Shown: in pieces, positions 26,152 through 37,537 of the stretch
How positions within the stretch are numbered: the first letter of the stretch is position 1
Layout of the letters: every line of letters begins with the position of its first letter
Origin: Rhodococcus oryzae
GTDB lineage: Bacteria > Actinomycetota > Actinomycetes > Mycobacteriales > Mycobacteriaceae
Direction of reading: 5' to 3'
Assembly: GCF_005049235.1 (NCBI RefSeq)
Contig: NZ_SUMD01000002.1
Location: 124,001-188,000, forward strand
Length of the DNA: 64,000 nucleotides
Position numbers and translations under genes: made by a program
The notes under the pieces: model-generated
What the model saw: the letters and a program-made list of their open reading frames with translations, nothing else
Database searches by the model: none
Told to the model about the DNA's origin: nothing

Positions 26152-26718
26152 ATGACTAAAACCGGATCGGGTCGGCCGCGGGACCCACAGATCGATGCCG
26201 AGGTGCTCGCGGCCGCTCGCGAGCTGCTGGTCGACGTCGGATTCGACCAGCTCAGCATGCGCGCGATCGCGGCGAGGGCCGGGGTGAGCCGGGCGGCGAT
26301 CGACCGTCGATGGGACTCGAAGGCGCAGCTCGTGCTCGACGCGGTACTGGGCGTGACCCCGGACCTGACCCCGTTCGCGGGGGCCGATCGGGAGGGATGG
26401 ATCAGGTGGGTGGTGACCGGGAGTTCAGAGCTGTTCCGCCGGCCTGAGGTGCGGGAGGCGGTGCCGGGACTGCTCGCCACGTTGCGCGATCAGGAGGATC
26501 TGCGTAACACGCTGTGGCGGGGTTTCAGCGGTCCCAGCAGCGCGCTGTACGCCGAGTCCTCCGGTCCCGGCGACCAGCTGGATGCGCGCGCACTTCTGGT
26601 CCTCGGGGCCGGGGCGGCGCTGTTCCTGTCGCTGATCGCCGTCGAGGAGGACACCCAGGAGATGCGGGAGCGGGTGCTGCAGATCCTGCTGCCGGTCGCG
26701 CGGGGCGAGCAGGGGTGA
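26152..26718 (+). CDS. TetR-family regulator, divergent to OYE gene
   Basis: 188 residues with the HTH FDQLSMRAIAARAGVSRAAIDRRWDSKAQLVLDAV. The C-terminal half is the ligand domain. It is transcribed away from the OYE gene across 94 bases that contain one clear inverted repeat, the usual arrangement for a local repressor. Confidence 0.85.
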   Translation: MTKTGSGRPRDPQIDAEVLAAARELLVDVGFDQLSMRAIAARAGVSRAAIDRRWDSKAQLVLDAVLGVTPDLTPFAGADREGWIRWVVTGSSELFRRPEVREAVPGLLATLRDQEDLRNTLWRGFSGPSSALYAESSGPGDQLDARALLVLGAGAALFLSLIAVEEDTQEMRERVLQILLPVARGEQG

Positions 26719-26730
26719 TTGGCGCGGCCG

Positions 26731-27480
26731 TCAGCCGATGTCGCTGCGTGCCAAGGTTTCCGGGCGCGATTCCGTGCAGTCGGCACCGACCACCAGTGCG
26801 GTGATCTGCGGCGGTCGCGGGCCCGCGAACAACATCAGGATGCCGCGGATCCCCCGGATCCGCACCGGGCCGGACCCGAGCAACGGGGTGGCCGGATCGA
26901 CGCCGTTGGCGCGCAGGCAACCGGCGAGTGCGTCGGGGGTGGACAACGGGCCGAGCGACGACCGTCCCATCATGATGAGGGCGGCGCCGGGGGTCAGATC
27001 CGCACCCAGATCCGGCTCGTTGGAGCGGGGCAGGAACGGCTGGGCCATGGTCGGTGCCGGTGCTTCGGGATCCTCGTCGAACACTCCTGCCCCGAGGGCG
27101 ATGCCCCCTGCCAGCAGCAGGATCGCGGCGGCCGCGGCGACGGGGATCCACGCCCGCCTGCGTCGCGGGTGGTCGGCGAGGGCAACCACGGGGACCGTGT
27201 CGACCGGGGCCGGGGCGCCCTCGGCTGCCAACGCCGCGTGAATTCGCTCGAGCACCTCCGGGGGCGCCGGGGGTGCGGGGGTGTCGTCCGCACGAAGCTC
27301 GGCGAGCCGGGTGCTGACCGAATCGAGGGCGGCGAGGACTTGTCGGGCCTGCGGGTCGCTCGCCACCGCGGCGCCGAGGCGTGCCTCGAACGGGGGGTCG
27401 AACAGCCCTGCGTGCAGGTCGGCGATCAGTTCGGGGTCGAAAGGGGGCTGCAGGAGCGCTTCATCACCCTGACCGACCAT
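26731..27480 (-). CDS. Anti-sigma-M factor, Rv3912-like
   Basis: 249 residues. A cytoplasmic N-terminal part precedes a single transmembrane helix (WIPVAAAAAILLLAGGIALGAGVF, roughly residues 111-134), followed by an extracytoplasmic domain with two cysteines (LAGCLRANGV and VVGADCTES). Position directly after sigM and this topology match Rv3912, the SigM anti-sigma factor of M. tuberculosis. ATG with GGGAGGTGA upstream; 56 bases after sigM. Confidence 0.85.
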   Translation of the reverse strand: MVGQGDEALLQPPFDPELIADLHAGLFDPPFEARLGAAVASDPQARQVLAALDSVSTRLAELRADDTPAPPAPPEVLERIHAALAAEGAPAPVDTVPVVALADHPRRRRAWIPVAAAAAILLLAGGIALGAGVFDEDPEAPAPTMAQPFLPRSNEPDLGADLTPGAALIMMGRSSLGPLSTPDALAGCLRANGVDPATPLLGSGPVRIRGIRGILMLFAGPRPPQITALVVGADCTESRPETLARSDIG

Positions 27481-27536
27481 GTCACCTCCCTGCTGAGTCC
27501 TCGAGCCTTATGGGCACGTCATTATGATTAGACCCC

Positions 27537-28088
27537 TCAAGGATGGATTTGGTTCCGCTCATTCTGCAAATATTTCAACTGCTGGGCCAGCTTCAGCCGT
27601 GCCCGGGCGCAGCGGCTCTTGACGGTGCCCTCCGGAACCCCGAGTAGTGCCGCCGCCTCCGTGACCGAATACCCCTCCAGGTCGACCGCCACCACGGCGG
27701 CCCGCTGCTCGGGCGACAGCGTGAACAGGGCGGCGTCGATGGCCATCGCGGTCTCGCAGTCGTCCATCGGGTCGCGGGGGCGCGCCGGTTCCTGGTGGTC
27801 GTCCTCCAGTGGCACGGTCGGTCGAGCCCGGTTGCGGCGGATCCGATCGAGACACGCATTCACCACGATTCGGTGCAGCCAGCTGCGCACGGCCGCATCC
27901 GCCCGGAACGACGCCGCCGTCCGGTGGGCGGACAGCAACGCCTCTTGGAGCGCGTCAGCCGCGTCCTCCGGCGTGTAGCTGGTCCGCTTCGCCGTCTGCC
28001 ACAAATGGTCCTGATGTCTGCTCAACAACTCAGCAAACGCGCGTGCGTCCCCCGACGCGTGCGCTGCCAGGAGCTCGGCATCAGACAT
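27537..28088 (-). CDS. sigM: ECF sigma factor SigM
   Basis: 183 residues. Region 2 is ARAFAELLSRHQDHLWQTAKRTSYTPEDAADALQEALLSAHR with SWLHRIVVNACLDRIRR. Region 4 is VDLEGYSVTEAAALLGVPEGTVKSRCARARLKL. It closely resembles M. tuberculosis SigM, a stationary-phase ECF factor. The ATG at 28088 is chosen; a GTG at 28121 is an alternative, and neither has a good ribosome site. Gene order murJ-sigM-anti-sigma is conserved. Confidence 0.92.
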   Translation of the reverse strand: MSDAELLAAHASGDARAFAELLSRHQDHLWQTAKRTSYTPEDAADALQEALLSAHRTAASFRADAAVRSWLHRIVVNACLDRIRRNRARPTVPLEDDHQEPARPRDPMDDCETAMAIDAALFTLSPEQRAAVVAVDLEGYSVTEAAALLGVPEGTVKSRCARARLKLAQQLKYLQNERNQIHP

Positions 28089-28176
28089 GCCAGCCCCGGC
28101 GACCCCCCTATAGATTCGCACGAGAAATGCTAACCGACCGTAAGGTCTGGAGTCACTCCGAGGGCTGAACCGGCGT

Positions 28177-31100
28177 TCAGGGGGCCTTCGTGAAGCCGAT
28201 CTCCGCGAGCGAGGACTGGTTCTTTCCGCCCTCGCTCGCCAGCTTGGTGATCCACACCAGGACCTTGCCGGTCTTGCCCTCGGCGGTCACCGGAATCGTG
28301 GTGACGCCCTTCCCGAGGACCGCCGAACCGATCACCTGGGTCTGGTCGAGGGTGGGGTTCGCCGTTGCGGCGGTGCGGATCTCGACGGAGGTGCCTGCAC
28401 TCGGCGAGTTGATCGAGACCTCGCGCAGCGCGCTCGGTTCGGCCAGGTCGATCATCAGGCCGACACCGTTCTTGAAGGTGGGGAACTGGTCGAAGTAGCC
28501 GTCCGTGGTCCACGCGGTTGCCGGGTTGCCGTCGATCGCCTGCTTCGCCGTTGCCGGGTTGTCCGGTGAGCCCTGCGGCGAGTACACGGCGGCGCCCGCG
28601 GGCACCACCGATGCCCCCGCGGGGGCCGGCCCTGGTGCGGCGGTCGCCGACACGGAGGCCTCGGCCGGGGCGGTCGTGAGGCCGAAGTTCTGGTCCGTCA
28701 GCGGTTCGCTGGAGCCGCCGCCCGCCAGGACGTTGGCCAGCCACCAGCCGACCAGGGCCAACACGACGACGGTGAGGACACCGAGCGCGGACAGCGCGAT
28801 GATCATCTTGTTGTCCTTGGCCCGCTTCGCCTCGGCCTCCTCGGGATCGAGAAGGGCGCGGCTGGTCGCCCCCGCGGGGCGCTGGCCGAGTCGCAGTGCG
28901 GGCATGAGGTCGGTCTTCTGGTCCACCACGGACGCCTGGTCAAGCACGTGCTGGACGGTCGCGGCCGTGCGGATCCCGCCGCCCTGCTCGAGGGCGCGGA
29001 CGGCGACGGCGGAGATCTCGAACGGCACCTCGGGCCGGAGACGGCGCGGCTCGACCGGCAGTCCGTCGTCGGCGCGGTCCGCCAGCCTCATCCCGCCAAC
29101 GGTGCCTGCCGCGTGCGGCGTGCGCGGGTCGGCGCCCGTCTGAGGGGCCGCCGCGGGGGTACCGGATTCGGGCGCCGGTGCCGGCTCGCCGAGCGGCCAC
29201 CGCGCGGTGATCAACGCGTACAGCATGGCGCCGAGTCCGCGCACGTCCGAGCTGGGATCGGCGTCGGCCAAGGTGGCGGGGAAGGCGAGCACAGCGTCGC
29301 CACCCGCGGAGATCCGGATCCGGTCCGGATGGTCGATCGACAGCGATCCGCCGCCGCGATGGGCTGCCTCCGCCGCCGAGGCGAGCGCACGGATCGCCCT
29401 GGCCGCGCCGATCGGAGACGGTTCGGTCTCGGCCATCTCCCGCAGCGACCGTCCGGGCGTCCACTCGGCGACGACGATGCCGCCCGAGCTGCCGCGGACC
29501 ACGTCGAGGACCCGGGCCAGGCCGGGCGAGTTGATCCGACCGAGCCGCAGGGTGCGCGACAGGACCGCCTGCGGCCCCTCCGACTCGGACGTCGAGGAAC
29601 TCGCGCGCTGGTCGGCGTCGACGAAGGTCAGTGCGACCTCGCGATCGAGCTTGATGTCGTGGGCCTGCCAGAACTTGAGTCCGCGGGCACCGCCGTGCGG
29701 GGCGAGGAGGCGGTAGCGCCCGCCCGCCACCGAGGCGCCGGGGATCAGCTTGGGGCCGCGCGTGGGCTTGGCCGCCCCGGTGGAGTCGCCGCCCACCCGC
29801 AGCGGGGGCAACGTCGGCGAACCGATCGGGATGACACCGGTGTCGACGGTCAGGTCGCGCTCGGGGCGCTCCACGGCCGGCTTGTCGGCCTTGGCGGCAG
29901 CCTTGGCGCCGTCGCCGTCCGGGGTCACCGTGGTGGGCCCGTCGTCCGTTGCCTCGATCTTTCGCGGGGCCGATTCGGGCACGGACGCCTTAACAGCGGA
30001 CACGCCGGACTGGCCGTCGGCAACGTTCTCGTCGCTCACCCTCACTCCTTCGCGCATTTGTCCCGAAATCTCTCCTGTTGAGAACTGGTCCCCAGACCGC
30101 CGAGGATCAGCGTACGGGAGTGCAATCCCGCCGCTGAGGGGTATCTGAGCACCATCGATGACGGGGATCAACTCCGTCTCCGCCTCATAGAGTGGCACGA
30201 CCTTCGGCGTATCGACGCGCGATTCCGGCGCCGACCGACCGAGAAGTCTGTTCACCACCCGCCCCACTGCCACCGTGCCCGCGACCACCTCGGGCACCCG
30301 GGCGATACGCAGCAGCCCGAATGTCAGCCCGAGCATGATGACCGCGCCGATACCGACCTGGACGAAGGCGCCGGGCCCGCCGAACCGGTCGCCGAGACGG
30401 TCGAGACGCAGCAGCTCCTCGGCCGTCAGCATCGTGATCCCGCCCGCCACCGAGGCGACGACGACCAGGAACGCGGTCTTGCCGACATTCGCCATCCGCA
30501 GGTTACCGAGGCTGCGCCGGAGCAGGTATCCGCCGATCAGCGCGCCGACGGTGAAGCCGAGACCGTTCGCGACACCGAGCAGGCTGACGACCTGCTCGTC
30601 GCTGGTGGCCACCACCGGCGCCAGCATCGAGAGCCCGACCTTCACCCCGGTGATGCCGAGGATGATCCAGGTCGGTGTCCAGGCCTGCTCGCGGGCGTAG
30701 AACACCCGCAGGTGGATGAGGACGAGGGCGTACGGGATCAGGGTGAACGCGGACCAGCTGACGGCGTGTCCGAGCCGCTCGGCGTCGGCCTCACCGAAGT
30801 TGCCGTAGCCGAACAGCGCATGGCCGACCTGCGGGCCCGCGAAGGTGAGGAACACCACCACCGGCACCAGCGACACCATCGTCAACCGGGTCGAGACGGA
30901 CAGGTCGTCGACGACGGCCGGGGTGTCCTCAGCGGCCGCGTTGCGACTGAGCCGCGGCATGATCGCGGTGAGCACCGTCACGCCGAGGATGCCGTACGGC
31001 AGCTGCAGCAGCAGCCAGGCCTGCTGGTAGATCACCGGGCCCGCCGCGTCCGCGGCTGCGGCGATCCGGGTGCCGATGCTGAAGCCGATCTGGCTGATCA

Positions 31101-32310
31101 GGACGTACAGGACGATGGCGACGCCCATCCCGGCGAACATCTTCAGCCTGGCGTCGATCCCCCACAGCGGCTTCAGGCTGATGCCCTCGCGCCGGATCGC
31201 GGGCAGCAGGGTCGCGGCCTGGGTCACCACGCCGAGCGTCACGCCCAGCCCGAGCAGCAGCACGCGCCCGGTGCTCATCTCGTCGGAACCGCGGGTGACC
31301 AGCCAGAAGACCGCGAGCACGCACAGCACCACGAGGTTGTTGAGTACCGGCGCCCACGCGCCGGGCTTGAACACGCCCCTCGTGTTGAGCAGCGCGGTCA
31401 ACAGGGCCGACAGGCCGTAGAAGAGGATCGCGGGCAGCAGCAGGTAGGCGAACGAGGTGGACAGTTCGGCGTCGACCTTGCCGTCCTCCGGGAGGAAGAT
31501 CCGGGTCAGCAGCGGGGCCGCGACGACCGCGACCACCGAGGCGACGCCGAGGATCAAGCAGGTGATGGTGAACAGCCTGCGCACGAAGGCCGCGCCGCCG
31601 TCGTCGTCCTCCTTCTCGGCACGCACCAGGACCGGCACCACGATCGCGGTGAGCACCGCGCCGAGGACCAGCTCCGAGATCATGGTCGGAAGCTGGCTGG
31701 CCACGGTGAACGAGCTTGCGGTGGCCGCGCCGAGCACGGTCAGCAGCAGCACCTGCTTGAGGAAGCCGGTGATGCGGCTGACCAGGGTGGCCACCGCGAT
31801 GGAGCCGGTGGACGCGAGAAGGCGGGAGTTCGAGTTCGAGTTCGGGCTCTGCTCCTGCGGCTCCTGCTCGGGTGTCGGCTCCGGCGCGGGAGCCGCAGGC
31901 CTGTTGCCTGCCGGGCCGGGCACGGGCTGAGTGGGCGGTCCCCCGCGCTGATGCGGGGGCGGCGGCAGGTGGCGCTGCGGGGCGGCCCGCGGCGGCGCGG
32001 GCTGCGGTCGGTACGTCTGGGGCTGGGCGGGGCGGAACGGGCGCGGCTGGTCCGGCGGGAACGGCGGCTGCGGCCGGGGCGGGCCGGGGGGCGGCGGCAT
32101 GCGCCCGGCCTGGTCAGGCGGCGGTACCGGTCGCGGGTCGGCGGGTCCGTGCGGTGCCGGGTTGGCCCGCTCCCACGGGGCGGGCGGCGCCGGTTCGGGT
32201 TGCCGAGGGGCCGGATTCTGGGGTCGTTGCGCGGGCTCCGCGCCCGGATTCTGGGGTCGCCCGCTGGGGTCCGCTCCCGTGCCCGGTGGGCGACGCGTGC
32301 TCCCCGTCAT
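28177..32310 (-). CDS. murJ: Lipid II flippase MurJ fused to pseudokinase and discoidin-like domain
   Basis: 1377 residues, orthologue of M. tuberculosis Rv3910 but with a longer N-terminus. Residues 1-160 are a Pro/Gln/Arg-rich cytoplasmic tail. A MurJ/MviN core of about 14 helices follows to roughly residue 690. A cytoplasmic protein-kinase-like domain comes next, lacking the catalytic Lys (EVALTFVD) and HRD Asp, hence a pseudokinase. A transmembrane helix near 1170-1195 (IIALSALGVLTVVVLALVGW) leads to an extracellular discoidin-like domain (NPATAKQAIDGNPATAWTTDG). In mycobacteria PknB phosphorylates the pseudokinase and FhaA binds it, controlling peptidoglycan precursor export. It overlaps the upstream gene by four bases (ATGA). 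Confidence 0.93.
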   Translation of the reverse strand: MTGSTRRPPGTGADPSGRPQNPGAEPAQRPQNPAPRQPEPAPPAPWERANPAPHGPADPRPVPPPDQAGRMPPPPGPPRPQPPFPPDQPRPFRPAQPQTYRPQPAPPRAAPQRHLPPPPHQRGGPPTQPVPGPAGNRPAAPAPEPTPEQEPQEQSPNSNSNSRLLASTGSIAVATLVSRITGFLKQVLLLTVLGAATASSFTVASQLPTMISELVLGAVLTAIVVPVLVRAEKEDDDGGAAFVRRLFTITCLILGVASVVAVVAAPLLTRIFLPEDGKVDAELSTSFAYLLLPAILFYGLSALLTALLNTRGVFKPGAWAPVLNNLVVLCVLAVFWLVTRGSDEMSTGRVLLLGLGVTLGVVTQAATLLPAIRREGISLKPLWGIDARLKMFAGMGVAIVLYVLISQIGFSIGTRIAAAADAAGPVIYQQAWLLLQLPYGILGVTVLTAIMPRLSRNAAAEDTPAVVDDLSVSTRLTMVSLVPVVVFLTFAGPQVGHALFGYGNFGEADAERLGHAVSWSAFTLIPYALVLIHLRVFYAREQAWTPTWIILGITGVKVGLSMLAPVVATSDEQVVSLLGVANGLGFTVGALIGGYLLRRSLGNLRMANVGKTAFLVVVASVAGGITMLTAEELLRLDRLGDRFGGPGAFVQVGIGAVIMLGLTFGLLRIARVPEVVAGTVAVGRVVNRLLGRSAPESRVDTPKVVPLYEAETELIPVIDGAQIPLSGGIALPYADPRRSGDQFSTGEISGQMREGVRVSDENVADGQSGVSAVKASVPESAPRKIEATDDGPTTVTPDGDGAKAAAKADKPAVERPERDLTVDTGVIPIGSPTLPPLRVGGDSTGAAKPTRGPKLIPGASVAGGRYRLLAPHGGARGLKFWQAHDIKLDREVALTFVDADQRASSSTSESEGPQAVLSRTLRLGRINSPGLARVLDVVRGSSGGIVVAEWTPGRSLREMAETEPSPIGAARAIRALASAAEAAHRGGGSLSIDHPDRIRISAGGDAVLAFPATLADADPSSDVRGLGAMLYALITARWPLGEPAPAPESGTPAAAPQTGADPRTPHAAGTVGGMRLADRADDGLPVEPRRLRPEVPFEISAVAVRALEQGGGIRTAATVQHVLDQASVVDQKTDLMPALRLGQRPAGATSRALLDPEEAEAKRAKDNKMIIALSALGVLTVVVLALVGWWLANVLAGGGSSEPLTDQNFGLTTAPAEASVSATAAPGPAPAGASVVPAGAAVYSPQGSPDNPATAKQAIDGNPATAWTTDGYFDQFPTFKNGVGLMIDLAEPSALREVSINSPSAGTSVEIRTAATANPTLDQTQVIGSAVLGKGVTTIPVTAEGKTGKVLVWITKLASEGGKNQSSLAEIGFTKAP

Positions 32311-34697
32311 CGAGCTTCGTACCCTTCATCCGCTGGGTCTGGCTGACCCCGGAATCGGTGCCACAGGCGCCGTCCCGCAAGTAGCAACAGTAGTGCGCCC
32401 GCGCAGGCGGTGATGATCGCCAGCGCCTTGCCGTATGCGTTCGTCCGGATCGACACCGAGGTGGGCTCGCCCAGTTCACGGCCGTTCGTGGTGGTCAGCG
32501 CGACATCGACCACCAGCTTGCCGACGTTCTCGACGGTCGCCGGCACCTGCAGCGTCCGGCTGCCACGCGGCGGCAGCTGCTGATCGCCGATGTCGGTGAC
32601 CGTCATCTCCGGCGGCGCCGAGATCTGCAGCCGCACGTTGATCCCCACCGGCAGGTCGTTGCGCGCGACCAGCAGCAGCGGGCTCTGCTCCGAGGCGAGG
32701 GTGTAGGCGCCGCCGGGGGGAAGCACCGTCACCGACGCGTAGATCTCGGTCAGCGCCTCCTCGACGTCGCTGACCCGGGTCTCGGCGGCGGCCGTCGCGG
32801 CGCCCCGGTCCCGGTCGCGCCTTCCGGACGTGCTCAGCGCCCGCAGCAGGTCCTCGCTCAGCGGCGCGGTGTAGCCGCGCGGGGTCAGCGCCGACTGCGG
32901 ATCGTTCACAAGCGTCTCGGTGAGCGCATTGATCTCGGGGGCCACCGCGGCGGCTCCGGTCTGCACCCGCTCCGGCGCGCCGTCCTTGGCGGCCTGCGCC
33001 GGATAGTCGAGGTCGACGGGCGGCTGTGCGGTCGGTCGATCGAGCAGGTCGGCGAGCGGGCGCGGGTTGGCCAGCCCCGAACGCATCAGGGTCGACACCG
33101 TCGAGAGGACGGTGCGCGCCTCGTCACCGTTCACGGACCAGTTCTGCGGCGGCACCACGAGCAGGCCGTGGTCCGCGTTCGGGGTGGCGTTCGGCGGCGG
33201 CGTGAGTGCCGGCCAGGCGATCGCGCCGAGAGCGTCCTGGAGTCGGGCGGTCCGCGAGTCGTCGGACAGGTCGTATCGAACATCCGCGGGGGTGTAGGTG
33301 GGTGTCTGCGGGGTGGCACCGACGGCGGCGAGGGCGGTGGCCGCGGGCACATCGAACAGCGCCGCGGACAGCGGTCGATCGGCGGTCGTCCCGGCCAACG
33401 GCACCGTCGACCTCGTGGTCTCCTCGGCCACCGCGTTGTCGGCCAGCAGCGCGGTCGGACCGAGCCCCCGGAGACCAGCCGCCTCGGGGTTGAGCACACC
33501 CGCGTCCGGCCAGGTCAGGCCGCGGCGCGAGGTGATCCCCAAGATGCCGTCGACGATCCCCGCCGGTGCCGACAGGGCTCGCTCCACCAGCGTCGGGTCG
33601 TCGGTCTTCTGCAACGCCGCGAGATCGACCTGCGCGAACGGCACGGCGGTCGTGCACAGTCGGGAGGACAGCGTCCGCAACCGTTCGAGCCACTCGGTGG
33701 CCGCGGTCTGTCCGGTTCCCTCGTGTGCTGACCCGTTCGGATCCGACGGATCGTCGACCACCAGGTATCCCCTGGTCATGTTGCTCGCGGTGATCAGCAG
33801 ATCCGGGTCGACGGCCAGGCACATGCTGTCGGCGAGCTTGTGGTCGCGGTCGACGCTGTCGCCGGTGGCGAACTCGGCGGCGGCGAGCAACTGCTCGAGC
33901 CGTCCCCCGTCCGCCAGCGAGTCCGCCAGCTCGTCGTCGACGAGTCGGACCTTCTCGTCAGAGGATCCCGGGATCCCGGACGCGAGCCGGGGTTTGTCGG
34001 CGAACGGCCACATCAGGGTGACGGCGACGGGATCGGTGATGCTCGGCGGCACCGCCGCCGCGTCGGTGCGATCGGCGCCGCGGATGCTGGGGTCGCGCGG
34101 GAGCCCGAGCACCGGCAGCAGGAATCGGGCGTCGTCGAGCCGGGCCTGGCCGCCGTACTCGGGTGTGCCGTTGACGTTGACCAGCAGCGGGTACACCCCG
34201 GGCTCGGTGATGCCGAGCGACACCGAGGAGGCCGACCGCAGCGGCATCGCCAGGGTGAACCGGCTGGACTGCCCCACCTGAAGCTTCTCGGTGACGGTGG
34301 TGAACTCCCCGACCGTGTCGTAGGCCTCCTGGTCGGCCGTGAGCATGGACCTGAGCTGCTCGGACTCGGAGACGGCCGGTGCGGCCTGGAGCCGGACCTT
34401 CACGTCGTGGACGGGACGGTCGCCGACGTTGCTGACGGAACCGGTGACCGTGACGAACGGTTCGCTGGAGGTGGTGACGGCGGTCGGGGTCACCTTGTCG
34501 ACGGTCAGGCTCACGAACTCGCGCTCGTCGGTGTTCGACCGCACCCCTGCGGAGGCCGGGTCCGTGGCGGCGGACTCGGCGCCGCTGTCGGGTCCGTGTG
34601 TGGGCGCGGCGGCGGCAACCGCGGCACCCATCGGGGCGGCGGCCAACGCCAAGGCGGACAGGGTCGTCACGGCAAAGCGACGCAGGGTGGCCCTCAT
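32307..34697 (-). CDS. Secreted membrane-anchored DUF6049-type protein, Rv3909-like
   Basis: 796 residues. The N-terminal signal peptide is [26 protein letters not shown], the long extracytoplasmic region has beta-rich segments, and the single C-terminal transmembrane helix ([22 protein letters not shown]) precedes a short basic tail. Function is unknown. It is invariably found between mutT4 and murJ, so a role in wall synthesis is inferred. The ATG at 34697 overlaps the mutT stop by four bases, so mutT, this gene and murJ form one coupled operon. Confidence 0.88.
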   Translation of the reverse strand: MRATLRRFAVTTLSALALAAAPMGAAVAAAAPTHGPDSGAESAATDPASAGVRSNTDEREFVSLTVDKVTPTAVTTSSEPFVTVTGSVSNVGDRPVHDVKVRLQAAPAVSESEQLRSMLTADQEAYDTVGEFTTVTEKLQVGQSSRFTLAMPLRSASSVSLGITEPGVYPLLVNVNGTPEYGGQARLDDARFLLPVLGLPRDPSIRGADRTDAAAVPPSITDPVAVTLMWPFADKPRLASGIPGSSDEKVRLVDDELADSLADGGRLEQLLAAAEFATGDSVDRDHKLADSMCLAVDPDLLITASNMTRGYLVVDDPSDPNGSAHEGTGQTAATEWLERLRTLSSRLCTTAVPFAQVDLAALQKTDDPTLVERALSAPAGIVDGILGITSRRGLTWPDAGVLNPEAAGLRGLGPTALLADNAVAEETTRSTVPLAGTTADRPLSAALFDVPAATALAAVGATPQTPTYTPADVRYDLSDDSRTARLQDALGAIAWPALTPPPNATPNADHGLLVVPPQNWSVNGDEARTVLSTVSTLMRSGLANPRPLADLLDRPTAQPPVDLDYPAQAAKDGAPERVQTGAAAVAPEINALTETLVNDPQSALTPRGYTAPLSEDLLRALSTSGRRDRDRGAATAAAETRVSDVEEALTEIYASVTVLPPGGAYTLASEQSPLLLVARNDLPVGINVRLQISAPPEMTVTDIGDQQLPPRGSRTLQVPATVENVGKLVVDVALTTTNGRELGEPTSVSIRTNAYGKALAIITACAGALLLLLAGRRLWHRFRGQPDPADEGYEAR

Positions 34698-35251
34698 CCG
34701 TTCTCTCGGGACGCTTCGCCGGTGGCGGACGCCATCTGGTCGATCAGCTCCCCCGCGACTCCGGCGAGTCGGCGTTCGTCGGCGTAGGCGAGCCGGGACT
34801 CCAACTCGGCCAATGGAACCCACGCCACCTCGGTCACCTCGACGTCGGCGTCGGAGAGCTCGCCGCCCTGGAAGCGGAGCAGATAGTGGTGCACGGTCTT
34901 GTGGACGCGCCTGCCCTCGGTCACGAACCAGTAGTCGATGCTGCCCAGTTCGGCGAGCACAGTGCCCTGGATCCCGGTCTCCTCCGCCACCTCACGCATT
35001 GCCGTCTGCTCGGCGGTCTCGCCCTGCTCGATGTGCCCCTTGGGCAGTGACCAGAGCAGCCGTCCCCGCCGGTCGGTCCGACCGATCAGCGCGGCGCACT
35101 GCTCGTCGCGGGGGCCGTCGAGGCCGTCGACCACGAGTCCGCCCGCCGACGTTTCGCGGACCGTACGCATGCGCGTGTTCGAGCGGTCGCCGTGCCCGCT
35201 TCGTCGCCGCGGGTTGCGGCGACTGCGATTCGCACGTTCGGCAGCAGACAC
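34694..35251 (-). CDS. mutT4: NUDIX hydrolase, MutT4-like
   Basis: 185 residues. The Nudix box is [22 protein letters not shown], residue pattern Gx5Ex7REUxEExGU intact. The basic N-terminal extension ([19 protein letters not shown]) matches the Arg-rich extension of M. tuberculosis MutT4. I therefore place the start at GTG 35251 rather than ATG 35170. There is no ribosome site, but TAGTAT lies 7 bases upstream, which fits a leaderless transcript. First gene of the mutT4-DUF6049-murJ operon, divergent from pcnA. Confidence 0.88.
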   Translation of the reverse strand: MSAAERANRSRRNPRRRSGHGDRSNTRMRTVRETSAGGLVVDGLDGPRDEQCAALIGRTDRRGRLLWSLPKGHIEQGETAEQTAMREVAEETGIQGTVLAELGSIDYWFVTEGRRVHKTVHHYLLRFQGGELSDADVEVTEVAWVPLAELESRLAYADERRLAGVAGELIDQMASATGEASRENG

Positions 35252-35258
35252 CCAATCA

Positions 35259-35264
35259 ATACTA
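35259..35264 (-). promoter_or_regulatory. Probable -10 element for leaderless mutT4
   Basis: On the minus strand TAGTAT ends 7 bases before the GTG start, the spacing expected when transcription begins at the start codon. No convincing -35 is seen. Confidence 0.5.
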
Positions 35265-35344
35265 GTTGCCCAGCGGGACCTGCCCCGAATCCCACACCGG
35301 CCGAGCGGCAAGCCGTCCCCCGCGCGTCGGTAAGCTGCGTACTC

Positions 35345-36793
<1,449 letters not shown>

Positions 36794-36796
36794 CCG

Positions 36797-37519
36797 CTAC
36801 CCGATCAGCCGGAGCAGCTGAGTCAGATCGAACGAGCTGCTCAGCATCGGGATCTCGAGGGTGAATCGGACGACGTGGCCGTCGCGGGTGGCGCGGACGT
36901 TGCGGGCATCGTTGGGCAGCGGCGGCAACGGGATGACCGGCGCGGGCAGGTAGCGCCCTGGCACCGGGAGCCCCCGCCAGCGGGCCCGGATCACCTCGAT
37001 GCGCAGCACGTCGTCGGCGATCGAGGCGTCGACGACGGCGGTCAGTCGGCGGTGCCGGTGCTCGGCGCGGATCAGGCCGGATTCCTCGGCGAACAGGATC
37101 CAGTCGAGGCCTTCCTGGAGATTGACCTGCGCCACCAGCGCCGACAGTGCGACGCGGCCCTCGACATCGATCTGTGCGGTCCGGACCCGGGTCGGCGCAC
37201 CCGGCACGAGCCGGACCCCGTTGGCGACCGCCGTGACCTCCTCCAGCGCATGACCGCCCCAGTCGATGCCCGTGAGCCGGGCCCGTGACTCGAAATGCGC
37301 GCCCTGACGTCGCACGCGAAACGAACCCAGCCGGGCCGTGACCGGCACGCCCTGCAGGGTGACGGTGACCTCCCGCCCGACGTACCGGCGCGCGATACCG
37401 AGGCTGAGTGCGGTCATCACGCTGTCGGGGACCAGCGCCGTCATCGTGCCCGCACCGAGGGTCGCCACCGGGTCGACCCAGGAGGTGGTGATCGACGACA
37501 ACGACCATCCCGTGCCCAT
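36797..37519 (-). CDS. DUF2993/LmeA-like protein
   Basis: 240 residues without a signal peptide. The pattern of short beta strands (VTVTLQGVPVTARLGSFRVRR, RARLTGIDWGGHALEEVTAVANGVRLVP, DALRIEV-like repeats) resembles the DUF2993 lipid-binding fold of LmeA, which acts in mycobacterial mannan maturation. The match is by pattern only. ATG at 37519 has no ribosome site; TATCGT lies 8 bases upstream, again compatible with leaderless expression. Confidence 0.55.
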   Translation of the reverse strand: MGTGWSLSSITTSWVDPVATLGAGTMTALVPDSVMTALSLGIARRYVGREVTVTLQGVPVTARLGSFRVRRQGAHFESRARLTGIDWGGHALEEVTAVANGVRLVPGAPTRVRTAQIDVEGRVALSALVAQVNLQEGLDWILFAEESGLIRAEHRHRRLTAVVDASIADDVLRIEVIRARWRGLPVPGRYLPAPVIPLPPLPNDARNVRATRDGHVVRFTLEIPMLSSSFDLTQLLRLIG

Positions 37520-37537
37520 GACAGGCAACGATAGGCC

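Noticed and set aside
28089-28176. Search for a SigM autoregulatory promoter upstream of sigM
   Set aside because: No convincing ECF -35/-10 pair; only an 11-bp palindrome (GGAGTCACTCC at 28149-28159) was seen.
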